A stretch of DNA of 6,644 nt. It comes from JAUVYV01 sp964585535 (lineage in GTDB: Bacteria; Planctomycetota; Phycisphaerae; Sedimentisphaerales; Anaerobacaceae). This document shows, in pieces, positions 1 to 6,519 of this stretch; position 1 is the stretch's first letter; every line of letters begins with the position of its first letter. The stretch spans positions 1-6,644 of the forward strand of contig CAZPDW010000115.1 in the NCBI GenBank assembly GCA_964585535.1, written 5' to 3'. The notes under the pieces are model-generated. The model saw only the letters and a list, made by a program, of their open reading frames with translations, was not told the origin of the DNA and made no database searches. The translations under genes were made by a program, and so were the position numbers.

Positions 1-241
1 AGCTCCACTTGAAAATGGCGAATTTCCAATCGTCCATCTTGCCGGTGTACGTGAGCCGACATATAGGACCCAATTTGCCATAATCCGAACGGTTCAGGTA
101 ACAATGCTTGCCACTGAAGCGGGCCTTGTAATAGCAGTCGTCCCGCCGGGAGTTTTTTCGGTTAAAACGTTCGACGATTGCCTCAACCTGCCGCTTTACG
201 TCCTCAGGTATCGAAGCTGGTTTTTTTCGCTGGCGACTCAT
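1..241 (-). CDS. Conserved uncharacterised small protein, C-terminus beyond the window
   Basis: The minus strand is open from an ATG at 241 to the left edge, giving 80 residues with no stop. The protein opens with a basic stretch (MSRQRKKPASIP), then a helix-like EDVKRQVEAIVERFN, then an aromatic and basic core: YYKARFSGKHCYL around 38-50, DYGKLGPICRLTY around 54-66, and DDWKFAIFKWS at the end. I recall uncharacterised bacterial proteins of about 100-120 residues with this YxxRF-G-YLxR-DYG-LGPICRLxYTG layout, but no function is known to me. There is no signal peptide or membrane segment. An in-frame ATG at 277 would add 12 residues. I prefer 241 because AAAAGG lies 11 bases upstream, a weak promoter fits between the two ATGs, and the basic start matches my memory of the family. 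The reading frame antisense to it is a shadow. The gene is divergent from the yebC remnant. Confidence 0.72.
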   Translation of the reverse strand, partial: MSRQRKKPASIPEDVKRQVEAIVERFNRKNSRRDDCYYKARFSGKHCYLNRSDYGKLGPICRLTYTGKMDDWKFAIFKWS

Positions 242-266
242 ATACAAGCGAACCTTTTGACAGTCT

Positions 267-295
267 ATGTTACTCATTCGTACTTTCGAGAGCAA
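267..295 (-). promoter_or_regulatory. Possible weak promoter for the small conserved protein
   Basis: On the minus strand, TTGCTC (290-295) and TAACAT (267-272) are separated by exactly 17 bases and lie just upstream of the ATG at 241. The matches to the sigma70 consensus are only 3/6 and 4/6, so this is a candidate. If real, it excludes the upstream ATG at 277 as the start. Confidence 0.22.
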
Positions 296-328
296 GTAAA
301 TTTCCGATTTTCTTTGTGGTCTGGGCCG

Positions 329-622
329 ATTGAAATCGCCTTGGCCGCCTGGGCAGATGATTTGGAGAATACGGGTGAGGTATTCGAGCTCACCTGCGAG
401 CCGGGGGCATACGAGGAGCTTAAAAGAGCGCTCGATGAAAAGGAAATAGAAACGGAGGTGGCGGAGGTATCGATGGTGCCGCAAAATGCGGTGGAGATTG
501 GCGATGTCGATACGGCGAAAAAGATAATGAACTTGATGGACGCCTTCGAGGACCACGACGATGTGCAAAATACCTACGCAAACTTTGACATACCGCAGGA
601 GATAATCGGCCGCATATCGTAG
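329..622 (+). pseudogene. yebC: 3' remnant of a YebC/PmpR (TACO1) family regulator
   Basis: The last 97 codons before the TAG at 620-622 read as the C-terminal part of YebC-family proteins. The order is IEIALAAWADD (family-like IALEAGADD), GEVFELTCEP, a helix with YEELKRALDE, AEVSMVPQNAVEI, then LMDAFEDHDDVQNTYANFDI, which is the family's signature end. Full-length YebC is about 240-250 residues. The first ~150, including the N-terminal domain, are absent in any frame upstream, and position 277 leftwards already belongs to a divergent gene. No start codon with a ribosome binding site precedes the homology; the open frame only continues to an ATG at 104 because it crosses the antisense of the neighbour. 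The conserved Gly of GADD is Trp here (TGG), which fits loss of constraint. YebC proteins act in translation (relieving stalling at proline-rich stretches) or as DNA-binding regulators; this fragment is unlikely to do either. An assembly join is the main alternative to true truncation. Confidence 0.75.
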
Positions 623-647
623 CGAGGATTGCCATCGGCCGGTTTCG

Positions 648-2969
648 TCAGGGGGTTGGGGATTTCGAGAGGGCCTTGATTTTTTGTTCTGCGAGGTCGT
701 ATTTATTGGGTGCGAGTCGGCGGAAGGGTTTATGGTCGGGGTACATAAGGGCGAATTGCCGGCGGAAGGCATTCTCGATTCGGACGGTTTGTTGGTAGTG
801 TTCGAGGGCACTGTCGGTCTGGCCCGTCTGTTCGGCGATTTGTGCCAGCGTAAAGTGCAGGGCCGCTGAGCCGGGGTAGAGCTCGACCGCGGTGGAGGCG
901 CAGTAGAGGGCCTTGTTCAAAATATCCTGTCCAGAGACGCCCCGGCGCCGGGATTGTTGCGCACGCAGGAGATACATTCGTGAGAGTAACCGGAAGTTTC
1001 TGTAGTCGGCGGGATTTCGGTCGATGGCGAGAAAGAGGTACTGTTCGGCGTCGAGGAGCATTTGTGCTTTTCCCGGTTCCGTCTCGGCCAGGGCGAATTC
1101 GTTTAAGTAGAATTGGCCGTTGAGCCGAAGCGGCTTGCTGCTGAGCGTGTCGTCTTTGGAGGCGGCGTCGAAGAAGCAGTGGGCAAGCTCGAACTGGCCT
1201 GTGGCGAGGGCATCCCGGGCCTGTGAGATTTTGGCGGTGCTTTTTGCGACCGGCAGGACGGCATAGGTCAGGCAGGCGTTTGCGGCTACGACTGCGCCGG
1301 CTATGACGAGCAGCCGGACGGAGCGTGGAATTTTGACAGCGAGTGTTGCCCCCGGTCTCTGGGCGGTATTTAGCGCGAGCAGAGCGGCCAGGGCCGCACA
1401 GACAGTCGTGAACACAGCCGGCTCGAAGATGGCGAAGTCGATGAGATTGTGTATAAGAAGGGCGATAATTGCGGCAAACAGTGCGGCGGTGAGGATATTC
1501 GTATTGCGAAACTCGTATTGCGTATTGCGTGAGGCGTACAGGGCGGGAGAAAAGAGCCAGCAGCCGAGCACAAATGAAAGCGTCGGGGCGGCGTAGGAGG
1601 TAAAAATGACGTACAGTTTTTCATTGAGTGTGTGGGCGGTGCCGGACGGTATAAGCAGCGGCCTTATAACGAGCATAAGCACTGTGGCGACGGCGAAGCA
1701 AAACAGGGCGATGCCGGTGCCGGACGTATGGTCGGCGGCTAATTGCGACCGGGTTTTTGTTTTTGCCAGCGGAATAAAGAACAGTGCGACGAAGCCGAGC
1801 AGCCCGAGCGGGCCGTACTGAGCGAGAATACTGAGAACAAAACAGTGCGGGTCCGAGACGGTTTCGGCAGCGGCGGGCGTTTTGTACTGCGTGTAGTAAG
1901 TGGCGAAGTTTCCGGGCCCGACGCCGGTGAATGGGTGGTCGGCGACCATTTTAGCCGAGGCCGTCCAGTACTGCCACCTGACGAGCATAGAGTTACCGCC
2001 CGGGAGCCGGTCGTGTTTGAGTCCATAGGCGGTTACGGTCAATGCCCCGGCGAGAGCAAGCAGCAGCAATACGAGCAGAACGGCTTTTTTGTGGGTCGAG
2101 AAGAAAGTGCCGAAGCGGATGAGTGCGCCGAAGACGAGCAGCCCCGCCGCAAAGGCGACGAAAGCGCCTTTGCTTCGAACGATAAGCAGTAAAAGGACGA
2201 CGAGAATAAAGGCAAAGGTGGGAAAGAGAATGGACGGCCGGTGCGAGGTTTTGTCCCGGCGGTTTTTGAAGGCGATTAGCAGCAGGGCCAGTGCAGACGA
2301 GCAGGCGAGGATCGCGAAAGAGCCGGCGGAGTTGGACGTGGTGAAAAAGCCGCGGACGTCTTTCGAGTAGAGCCGGTGCTCGAGCATCATCTGGTTGAGT
2401 GAGCCGGGCTGGATGCCGAGCGGTGTGAGGATAGTCGCCGGGTCGGTTTCGTACCGGCTGATGAGGATATTGTTGGTTATGAAGAACTGTTCCGCGGACT
2501 GCCAGGCGTTGACGATGCCGAGTGCGGCAATGCAAATCAGGAGTATGACTATTTTTTTTACGGAATTGAGCAGCTGGACGAGCAGCAGGATCATAAAAAC
2601 CGGCCCAAGAAGGGTTAGTGAGGCGATGACGGCGGTGCGTTTGTCGGAGGCAAAGCAGCCGGCGAGCACGGCGGCCGCGATGAGCAGCAGCAGTGGTATT
2701 TCGATGCCGGTACGGCGGTAGGTGAACCTTCGGCTGCAGACAGCGAAGATGAGCCAGAGCAGAAATGAAAAGAACAGACCGGCTGAAATACAGAGTGTAT
2801 AGACGGTGTCGTTGATTGTCGAGGGCAGGCCCGCTGAAACCGCCCCGGGGCCTTCGGTGAAGGTCGCCCGCAGAACGAGAAGAGCGAGTATAAGACAGAA
2901 GAGAACGGCCTCGAGGATTCGCAGGCCGCGCGGTTTGAAATCGGTTGTCTCAGCCCTGTCGTTTTTCAT
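648..2969 (-). CDS. O-antigen ligase/polymerase-like membrane protein with C-terminal TPR domain
   Basis: A 773-residue polytopic inner-membrane protein of the Wzy/WaaL superfamily, which polymerises or transfers lipid-linked glycan on the periplasmic side. About a dozen hydrophobic segments fill residues ~20-570. The Wzy_C signature spans ~331-400: RWQYWTASAKMVADHPFTGV, then GPGNFATYY, then SDPHCFVLSILAQYG and GPLGLLGF. The family usually has PHN where this protein has PHC; the histidine is kept. HNLIDFAIFEP (~507-517) is also typical. From ~580 the protein is soluble, with TPR-like helical pairs at ~635-671 and ~683-734 (the second containing AVELYPGSAALHFTLAQIAE), probably for protein contacts. 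Residues ~477-490 (LYASRNTQYEFRNT) are encoded by a heptamer DNA repeat. Start: ATG at 2969 overlaps the upstream gene by 20 bases; a TTG at 2987 would add six residues. Neither has a clear Shine-Dalgarno, so translational coupling is likely. Substrate specificity and ligase versus polymerase cannot be decided from sequence. Confidence 0.88.
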   Translation of the reverse strand: MKNDRAETTDFKPRGLRILEAVLFCLILALLVLRATFTEGPGAVSAGLPSTINDTVYTLCISAGLFFSFLLWLIFAVCSRRFTYRRTGIEIPLLLLIAAAVLAGCFASDKRTAVIASLTLLGPVFMILLLVQLLNSVKKIVILLICIAALGIVNAWQSAEQFFITNNILISRYETDPATILTPLGIQPGSLNQMMLEHRLYSKDVRGFFTTSNSAGSFAILACSSALALLLIAFKNRRDKTSHRPSILFPTFAFILVVLLLLIVRSKGAFVAFAAGLLVFGALIRFGTFFSTHKKAVLLVLLLLALAGALTVTAYGLKHDRLPGGNSMLVRWQYWTASAKMVADHPFTGVGPGNFATYYTQYKTPAAAETVSDPHCFVLSILAQYGPLGLLGFVALFFIPLAKTKTRSQLAADHTSGTGIALFCFAVATVLMLVIRPLLIPSGTAHTLNEKLYVIFTSYAAPTLSFVLGCWLFSPALYASRNTQYEFRNTNILTAALFAAIIALLIHNLIDFAIFEPAVFTTVCAALAALLALNTAQRPGATLAVKIPRSVRLLVIAGAVVAANACLTYAVLPVAKSTAKISQARDALATGQFELAHCFFDAASKDDTLSSKPLRLNGQFYLNEFALAETEPGKAQMLLDAEQYLFLAIDRNPADYRNFRLLSRMYLLRAQQSRRRGVSGQDILNKALYCASTAVELYPGSAALHFTLAQIAEQTGQTDSALEHYQQTVRIENAFRRQFALMYPDHKPFRRLAPNKYDLAEQKIKALSKSPTP
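1500..1541. repeat. Heptamer tandem repeat inside the ligase gene
   Basis: Six consecutive 7-base units, each beginning with CG, read on the plus strand: CGTATTG at 1500, 1514 and 1521, CGAAACT at 1507, CGTGAGG at 1528 and CGTACAG at 1535. The total of 42 bases is 14 codons, so the ligase frame is kept, and the minus strand encodes LYASRNTQYEFRNT. The stretch sits between two hydrophobic segments and is hydrophilic and Arg/Asn-rich, unlike its surroundings. Similar RNTQY-type peptides are, from memory, seen in predicted proteins of environmental bacteria where such repeats invade genes. Confidence 0.7.
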
Positions 2970-4056
2970 TGTTCGCAGTCGATTCAAAAACGGCGATGAT
3001 TGCCAGTATCATAACGGTCTGGAAAAAGATGAGTATAGCACCGATGAGGTTGACCTGGTAGAGAAACGTTGCGCCGAGCGCCGTGCAGAGCGTGGCGAGA
3101 TAGAGCGTCAGGACCGTTTGTGTATCGCTGAGTCCGCGCCGGCTCAGGCGGTGTGAGAAGTGCTGGGTATCGCCGACGAAGGGGCTTTTTCCCTGGCTTA
3201 TACGCAGGATGGTAACGCTTAGAAAATCGTAGAGGGGTACCGCCATTACGATTAGCGGTATGAGGACGGCGTACCAGGGGCCTGAGCCGGCCTGGTGGTA
3301 GTATGTTGTCTTGAGGGTCAATAGAGCGAGGATAAAGCCGAGGGGCAGAGAGCCGGCGTCGCCCATAAAGATTTTTGCGGGCGGGAAGTTGAAGACGAGG
3401 AAGCCGAGCAGTGTCCCTATGAGGAGGATGGCGAGTGCACCGATGAAGACCTGGGAGCTTAGTGCGGCGGCGGTGAAGAGGACGGAGCTTGTGATTACGG
3501 CGATACCCGTGGCGGCGCCATCCATATTGTCAAGGAAGTTGAAGACGTTGATAATAGTGACAATCCAAAAGGCGCTGAGCACGGCCGTTAACAGCTTGTT
3601 TTGTATGAACAGCTCGACCCGGATGTCGGCGAGAAAGGCCGCGACAAAAGCGACGGCGAACTGGACGGCGAGCTTTGAGAACGGGCCGAGGTGCCTTAAA
3701 TCGTCGATAAGGCCGAGGGCAAACAGGACAGTTATGCAGCCGATGACGATAAGAAGCTGCGGCGTTTTTTCGATGAAGCCGGCGGCGTGGACGGCGACGG
3801 ATTCGCCGAGCCAGCCGGCCCGGCCGGGTGCGATGACAAATTTGACTATTGCGATGCCGGCAAGCAAAAACGCGACGATTGTTGCGGATATTGCGATGCC
3901 GCCGCCGAGCGGGACGACCGAACGGTGGTAGCGGTCGGCGCCTGGCCGGGCGATGAAGCCAACGGCAATGGCGATGCGCCTGAGCACCGCCGTCAGAATG
4001 ACCGAGCACAGCAACGAAGCCAGAAGCAGTATTATTGCCGGAACAGTTAAGCCCAT
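2950..4056 (-). CDS. WecA/MraY-family undecaprenyl-phosphate sugar-1-phosphate transferase
   Basis: A 368-residue integral membrane glycosyltransferase of family 4 (MraY/WecA/TagO). Such enzymes transfer a sugar 1-phosphate, commonly GlcNAc-1-P from UDP-GlcNAc, to undecaprenyl phosphate on the cytoplasmic face, the first step of a lipid-linked glycan. Motifs seen: RYHRSVVPLGGG (42-53); GLIDDLRHLG (115-124) with the Asp pair that handles Mg2+ and lipid phosphate; NVFNFLDNMDGAATG (170-184), the family's catalytic NxxNxxDGxDG-type motif; FNFPPAKIFMGDAGS (222-236); PLYDF (274-278); and the His-containing cytoplasmic loop GDTQHFSHRLSRRG (295-308). It has about ten hydrophobic segments and the usual length. 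It is not MraY itself: there is no murein cluster context and the His loop is of the WecA/TagO type. A stretch at ~73-97 looks like an extended loop. AGGA lies only two bases before the ATG, too close for a standard ribosome binding site. The gene ends inside the ligase gene, which supports a shared glycan pathway. The exact sugar is not determinable. Confidence 0.9.
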   Translation of the reverse strand: MGLTVPAIILLLASLLCSVILTAVLRRIAIAVGFIARPGADRYHRSVVPLGGGIAISATIVAFLLAGIAIVKFVIAPGRAGWLGESVAVHAAGFIEKTPQLLIVIGCITVLFALGLIDDLRHLGPFSKLAVQFAVAFVAAFLADIRVELFIQNKLLTAVLSAFWIVTIINVFNFLDNMDGAATGIAVITSSVLFTAAALSSQVFIGALAILLIGTLLGFLVFNFPPAKIFMGDAGSLPLGFILALLTLKTTYYHQAGSGPWYAVLIPLIVMAVPLYDFLSVTILRISQGKSPFVGDTQHFSHRLSRRGLSDTQTVLTLYLATLCTALGATFLYQVNLIGAILIFFQTVMILAIIAVFESTANNEKRQG

Positions 4057-4075
4057 AGTCCTATTTTAAGCCATA

Positions 4076-4104
4076 CAGGCCGCAGAGTACACAGAGATTT
4101 CTCC
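4076..4104. repeat. Degenerate CTCTGTG-type short intergenic repeat
   Basis: On the minus strand this gap contains CTCTGTGTA followed by CTCTGCGGC (plus-strand 4079-4096), two imperfect 9-base units of the CTCTGTGxxCTCTGTGGC kind that I recall being scattered between genes in many environmental bacterial genomes. It occupies part of the 73-base gap between the DUF4416 gene and the transferase. No terminator-like hairpin with a T tract is visible here, so read-through is plausible. Confidence 0.45.
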
Positions 4105-4129
4105 AACAAGGTTATCTCGGCAGCAAGAG

Positions 4130-4666
4130 TCAGTGTTTCAGCTGCTCTAAAAGTTTCGCTCGGACCTCGGTGAAGAAATCGAAGTAGCACTGCTGTCTGT
4201 AGTCGGGGTAGGTGTATTCGAACGGTTTCCAGGCGCCTTTGCCGTAGATTAGCGTGACTTCGGCGTAGATTTTATTTCCTATGTATATACGATGCGAATA
4301 GTTTTTTGTCGAGGCCAGGACGAGCTTTGCCGGCTCGATTATTCCCGGGTCGAGGTTCACAGGCCGGGGAACATTGCTGCTGAGGCGGTCGGCGAGGTGT
4401 CGTTCGAGGCGGTTTGTCTTGTGCTTTATTTTTGCGAGCCGGCCGGGGTTGATGAGTTTTTCGATTGAGACGAACCGGCGGAGGATGTCCGGGCCGGTCT
4501 GCTCGGCGTAGTAGTCGGTATGGGTGAACGGCCAGGTGTCGCTTTCGAGGTCGATTTGGCCGAGGTTGGCTGAGACGGTATCGCGTGCTGCGGCGAGACA
4601 ATTGTCGTTGGCGGCAAGAATGCCGACGATTAGTTTAACCGGAACCGGCGGTTTCGAGTTCCACAT
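4130..4666 (-). CDS. DUF4416 family protein
   Basis: A 178-residue soluble protein that matches my memory of the DUF4416 family along its full length. Conserved-looking blocks in order: KPPVPVKLIVGILA (5-18), WPFTHTDYYAEQTG (45-58), LINPGRLAKIKHKTNRLE (71-88), PVNLDPGIIEPAKLVLAS (102-119), TKNYSHRIYIGNKIYAEVTL (120-139) and FEYTYPDYR (149-157). No signal peptide or membrane segment is present. No biochemical function is known to me; the family occurs in Planctomycetota and several anaerobic lineages. The ATG at 4666 is chosen because the conserved KPPVPVKL block begins four residues later. The leader before it is a heptamer repeat and has no Shine-Dalgarno, so initiation may depend on coupling to proS, whose stop is 31 bases upstream, or on a leader-independent mechanism. 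It lies between proS and the glycan genes in the same direction, which hints at co-transcription but not at a specific job. Confidence 0.85.
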   Translation of the reverse strand: MWNSKPPVPVKLIVGILAANDNCLAAARDTVSANLGQIDLESDTWPFTHTDYYAEQTGPDILRRFVSIEKLINPGRLAKIKHKTNRLERHLADRLSSNVPRPVNLDPGIIEPAKLVLASTKNYSHRIYIGNKIYAEVTLIYGKGAWKPFEYTYPDYRQQCYFDFFTEVRAKLLEQLKH

Positions 4667-4698
4667 AGTTCGTATCTCGTATTTCGTATTTCGAGTTT
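4664..4698. repeat. Heptamer tandem repeat filling the proS-DUF4416 gap
   Basis: Five 7-base units in register on the plus strand: CATAGTT (4664), CGTATCT (4671), CGTATTT (4678 and 4685) and CGAGTTT (4692). The first unit contains the DUF4416 start codon (CAT at 4664-4666) and the last contributes one base to the proS stop codon (TCA at 4698-4700). The whole intergenic space is therefore repeat. The unit closely resembles the CGTATTG unit inside the ligase gene. Confidence 0.7.
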
Positions 4699-6431
4699 CA
4701 GACGGTCAGTTTGGCTTTCAGGGCATTTACGATTTCTATGACTCTGGTCACGGCGGCGGCGACGGGGATTTTCTCGAAATCTTTTTCTGGGCGGAGCTTT
4801 ATTTCGACGTTGCCGTCGGCGAGTGCTTTTTTGCCGACGGTGACGCGAACGGGTATTCCGATGAGGTCGGCGTCTTTGAATTTTACTCCTGCGCGTTCTT
4901 CGCGGTCGTCCAAGAGGACATCGACGCCGGCGTCGGTAAGTTTGGTGTATATTTCTTCGGCGGTGCGGGTAACGTCCGGCTCGTCGGCGTTAGCCGCAAC
5001 GATGATTACCTCGAAGGGGGCGATTGAGATGGGCCAGACGATGCCGTTTTTATCGTTGCCGGTTTCGATTGCCGAGGCGACGATGCGGTTGATGCCGATG
5101 CCATAACAGCCCATAAGACAGGGCTTTTCCTTGCCGTTTTCATCGAGGAATTTGCAGTTGAGCTTTTCGGAGTATTTGGTTCCGAGTTTGAAGACCTGGC
5201 CAACCTCGATGCCTCGTTTGAAAAGCAGGGGCTTGTCGTCGTGCGTGTCGCCTTCGACGGCAAAACGGATATCAAGCATGTGGGCATTAGCCATATTGAA
5301 ATCGCGTCCCGGGACAATGTTTTTCGTATGGTAGTCGGTCTTGTTGGCACCGGTGACCCAGACGGGCATAGCGGCGACGGCGTAATCCATCAACAATGTA
5401 TCAATTTTGTCGGCTATCCCGACAGGGCCGGCAAAGCCGACCTTTGCACCGGTAACGTCTTCGATGGTTTTTTCATCTGCAAGCTCGATGTGCCTGCCGC
5501 CGACGGCCTGGGTGAGCTTCTCATCGTTGACATCATGGTCGCCGCGAACAAGCACGGCGACAATTTCACCCTGCGATGAGTAAATGAGGGTTTTGACCAT
5601 GTGCTCAGGGCCGGTGCCGAGGAATTTGCAGACGGCCTCGATGGAGCCGACGTTTGGGGTATGGACAAGCTCCGCCTTCGGCGGGTTTTGTATGGGGTTT
5701 TGTTTGGGTAATGGGTCAACGGCGGCTTTTTCGATGTTGGCGGCGTAGGAGCCGTCCTCGGTATAGACGATGACGTCCTCGCCGGAGGAGCAGGGGATGG
5801 TGAACTGGTGGGAGCCGGAGCCGCCCATCTCGCCGGACTCGGCCTCGACGATGAGGTAAGGCAGGCCGCAGCGGGCGAAGATGCGTTTGTAGGTTTCGTA
5901 CATATTTTGGTATTCGTCGTCGAGCGATATTGGGTCGGCGTGGAAGCTGTAGGCGTCCTTCATAATGAATTCGCGGCTGCGGAGGACGCCGAAGCGCGGT
6001 CGAAACTCGTCGCGGAACTTGAAGCTAACCTGGTAGATGTTGAATGGAAGCTGTTTGTACGAGCTGATTTCGTTTGCGGCCAGTGTTGTAACGACCTCTT
6101 CGGCGGTCGGGGCGAGGACGTTTTCCCGGCCGTGCCGGTCGGTGAAGTGCGCCATAGTTGGCCCGTAGTCGATGTCGCGGCCGGTCCGGGACCACAACTC
6201 CATCGGCTGGACGGAGGGCATTAGTATCTCCTGTGCGCCGGCCTTGTTCATTTCCTCGCGGACGATGTCGATTACCTTTCGAAGGCAGCGAAAGCCCAGC
6301 GGCAGGTAAGTATAAGTGCCGGAGGCGAGCTTTCGTATAAGCCCCGCACGAATCATCAGCCGGTGAGATGAAATTTCGGCCTCGGCTGGCACCTGCCTGG
6401 CCGTCGGGAGCAGCATTCGGGAATATCTCAT
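4698..6431 (-). CDS. proS: Prolyl-tRNA synthetase, bacterial type with editing insertion
   Basis: A 577-residue cytoplasmic class II aminoacyl-tRNA synthetase that charges tRNA-Pro with proline using ATP. Domains: an N-terminal catalytic part opening MRYSRMLLPT with motif 1 around RKLASGTYTYLPLGFRCLRK (33-52); the TAEE loop (109-112); motif 2 FKFRDEFRPRFGVLRSREF (137-155); the INS/YbaK-like editing domain (~224-392) with VKTLIY, VLVRGDHDVN and GFAGPVG; motif 3 GCYGIGINR (441-449); then the anticodon-binding domain from about WPISIAPFEVIIVAAN to the C-terminus. The length and INS domain place it in the bacterial ProS type 1, so it probably edits mischarged Ala-tRNA-Pro. Start: the frame stays open to an ATG at 6515, but that extension covers the promoter. 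The ATG at 6431 has AAGGAC six bases upstream and gives the family's normal N-terminus. No catalytic residue appears lost. It heads a same-strand run with the DUF4416 and glycan genes. Confidence 0.97.
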   Translation of the reverse strand: MRYSRMLLPTARQVPAEAEISSHRLMIRAGLIRKLASGTYTYLPLGFRCLRKVIDIVREEMNKAGAQEILMPSVQPMELWSRTGRDIDYGPTMAHFTDRHGRENVLAPTAEEVVTTLAANEISSYKQLPFNIYQVSFKFRDEFRPRFGVLRSREFIMKDAYSFHADPISLDDEYQNMYETYKRIFARCGLPYLIVEAESGEMGGSGSHQFTIPCSSGEDVIVYTEDGSYAANIEKAAVDPLPKQNPIQNPPKAELVHTPNVGSIEAVCKFLGTGPEHMVKTLIYSSQGEIVAVLVRGDHDVNDEKLTQAVGGRHIELADEKTIEDVTGAKVGFAGPVGIADKIDTLLMDYAVAAMPVWVTGANKTDYHTKNIVPGRDFNMANAHMLDIRFAVEGDTHDDKPLLFKRGIEVGQVFKLGTKYSEKLNCKFLDENGKEKPCLMGCYGIGINRIVASAIETGNDKNGIVWPISIAPFEVIIVAANADEPDVTRTAEEIYTKLTDAGVDVLLDDREERAGVKFKDADLIGIPVRVTVGKKALADGNVEIKLRPEKDFEKIPVAAAVTRVIEIVNALKAKLTV

Positions 6432-6436
6432 ATTCT

Positions 6437-6442
6437 GTCCTT
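6437..6442 (-). promoter_or_regulatory. Ribosome binding site that fixes the proS start
   Basis: The minus strand reads AAGGAC five bases before the ATG at 6431 (core AAGGA, spacing six). It is the clearest Shine-Dalgarno in the window and supports the 577-residue form over the longer one from 6515. Confidence 0.7.
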
Positions 6443-6473
6443 GTTTATTAAACCTATGCTTTGTCCTGATATG

Positions 6474-6502
6474 CTTATAGCCGAAAAATGATGTCGTTGC
6501 AA
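6474..6502 (-). promoter_or_regulatory. Likely sigma70-type promoter of proS and downstream genes
   Basis: The minus strand has TTGCAA (6497-6502) as -35 and TATAAG (6474-6479) as -10, separated by exactly 17 bases. The matches to consensus are 4/6 and 5/6. A start near 6467 would give a leader of about 35 bases before the proS ATG. It lies between the preceding gene's stop and proS, as expected for the operon promoter. No T-box or riboswitch-like leader would fit in such a short space. Confidence 0.5.
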
Positions 6503-6519
6503 GGGTTGCCGGCACAAAT

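Noticed and set aside
104..328. N-terminal part of the plus-strand open frame 104-622 as a real protein
   Set aside because: It runs antisense to the clearly coding minus-strand gene 1-241, has no family resemblance, and its residues before about 329 do not match YebC.
604..644. Possible bidirectional terminator between the yebC remnant and the ligase gene
   Set aside because: CGGCCG at 607-612 and 636-641 can pair, extended to nine pairs with one wobble, but the loop is 23 bases and no T tract follows on either strand, so it is too weak to call.
1500..1541. CRISPR-like array from the regularly spaced heptamers
   Set aside because: Units are contiguous, seven bases long, and have no spacers; no cas gene is near.
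1993..2535. Long Arg/Pro-rich open frame inside the ligase gene (minus strand), and similar frames in the other genes
   Set aside because: These are shadow frames of GC-rich coding sequence; composition is skewed and no family is recognisable.
2970..2987. TTG start at 2987 for the ligase-like protein
   Set aside because: It lacks a Shine-Dalgarno and adds only six residues with a longer overlap; the ATG at 2969 is preferred, though the choice is not certain.
6432..6515. Longer proS starting at the ATG at 6515
   Set aside because: The extra 28 residues cover a plausible promoter and a Shine-Dalgarno, and known ProS proteins begin at the MRYSRMLLPT position.
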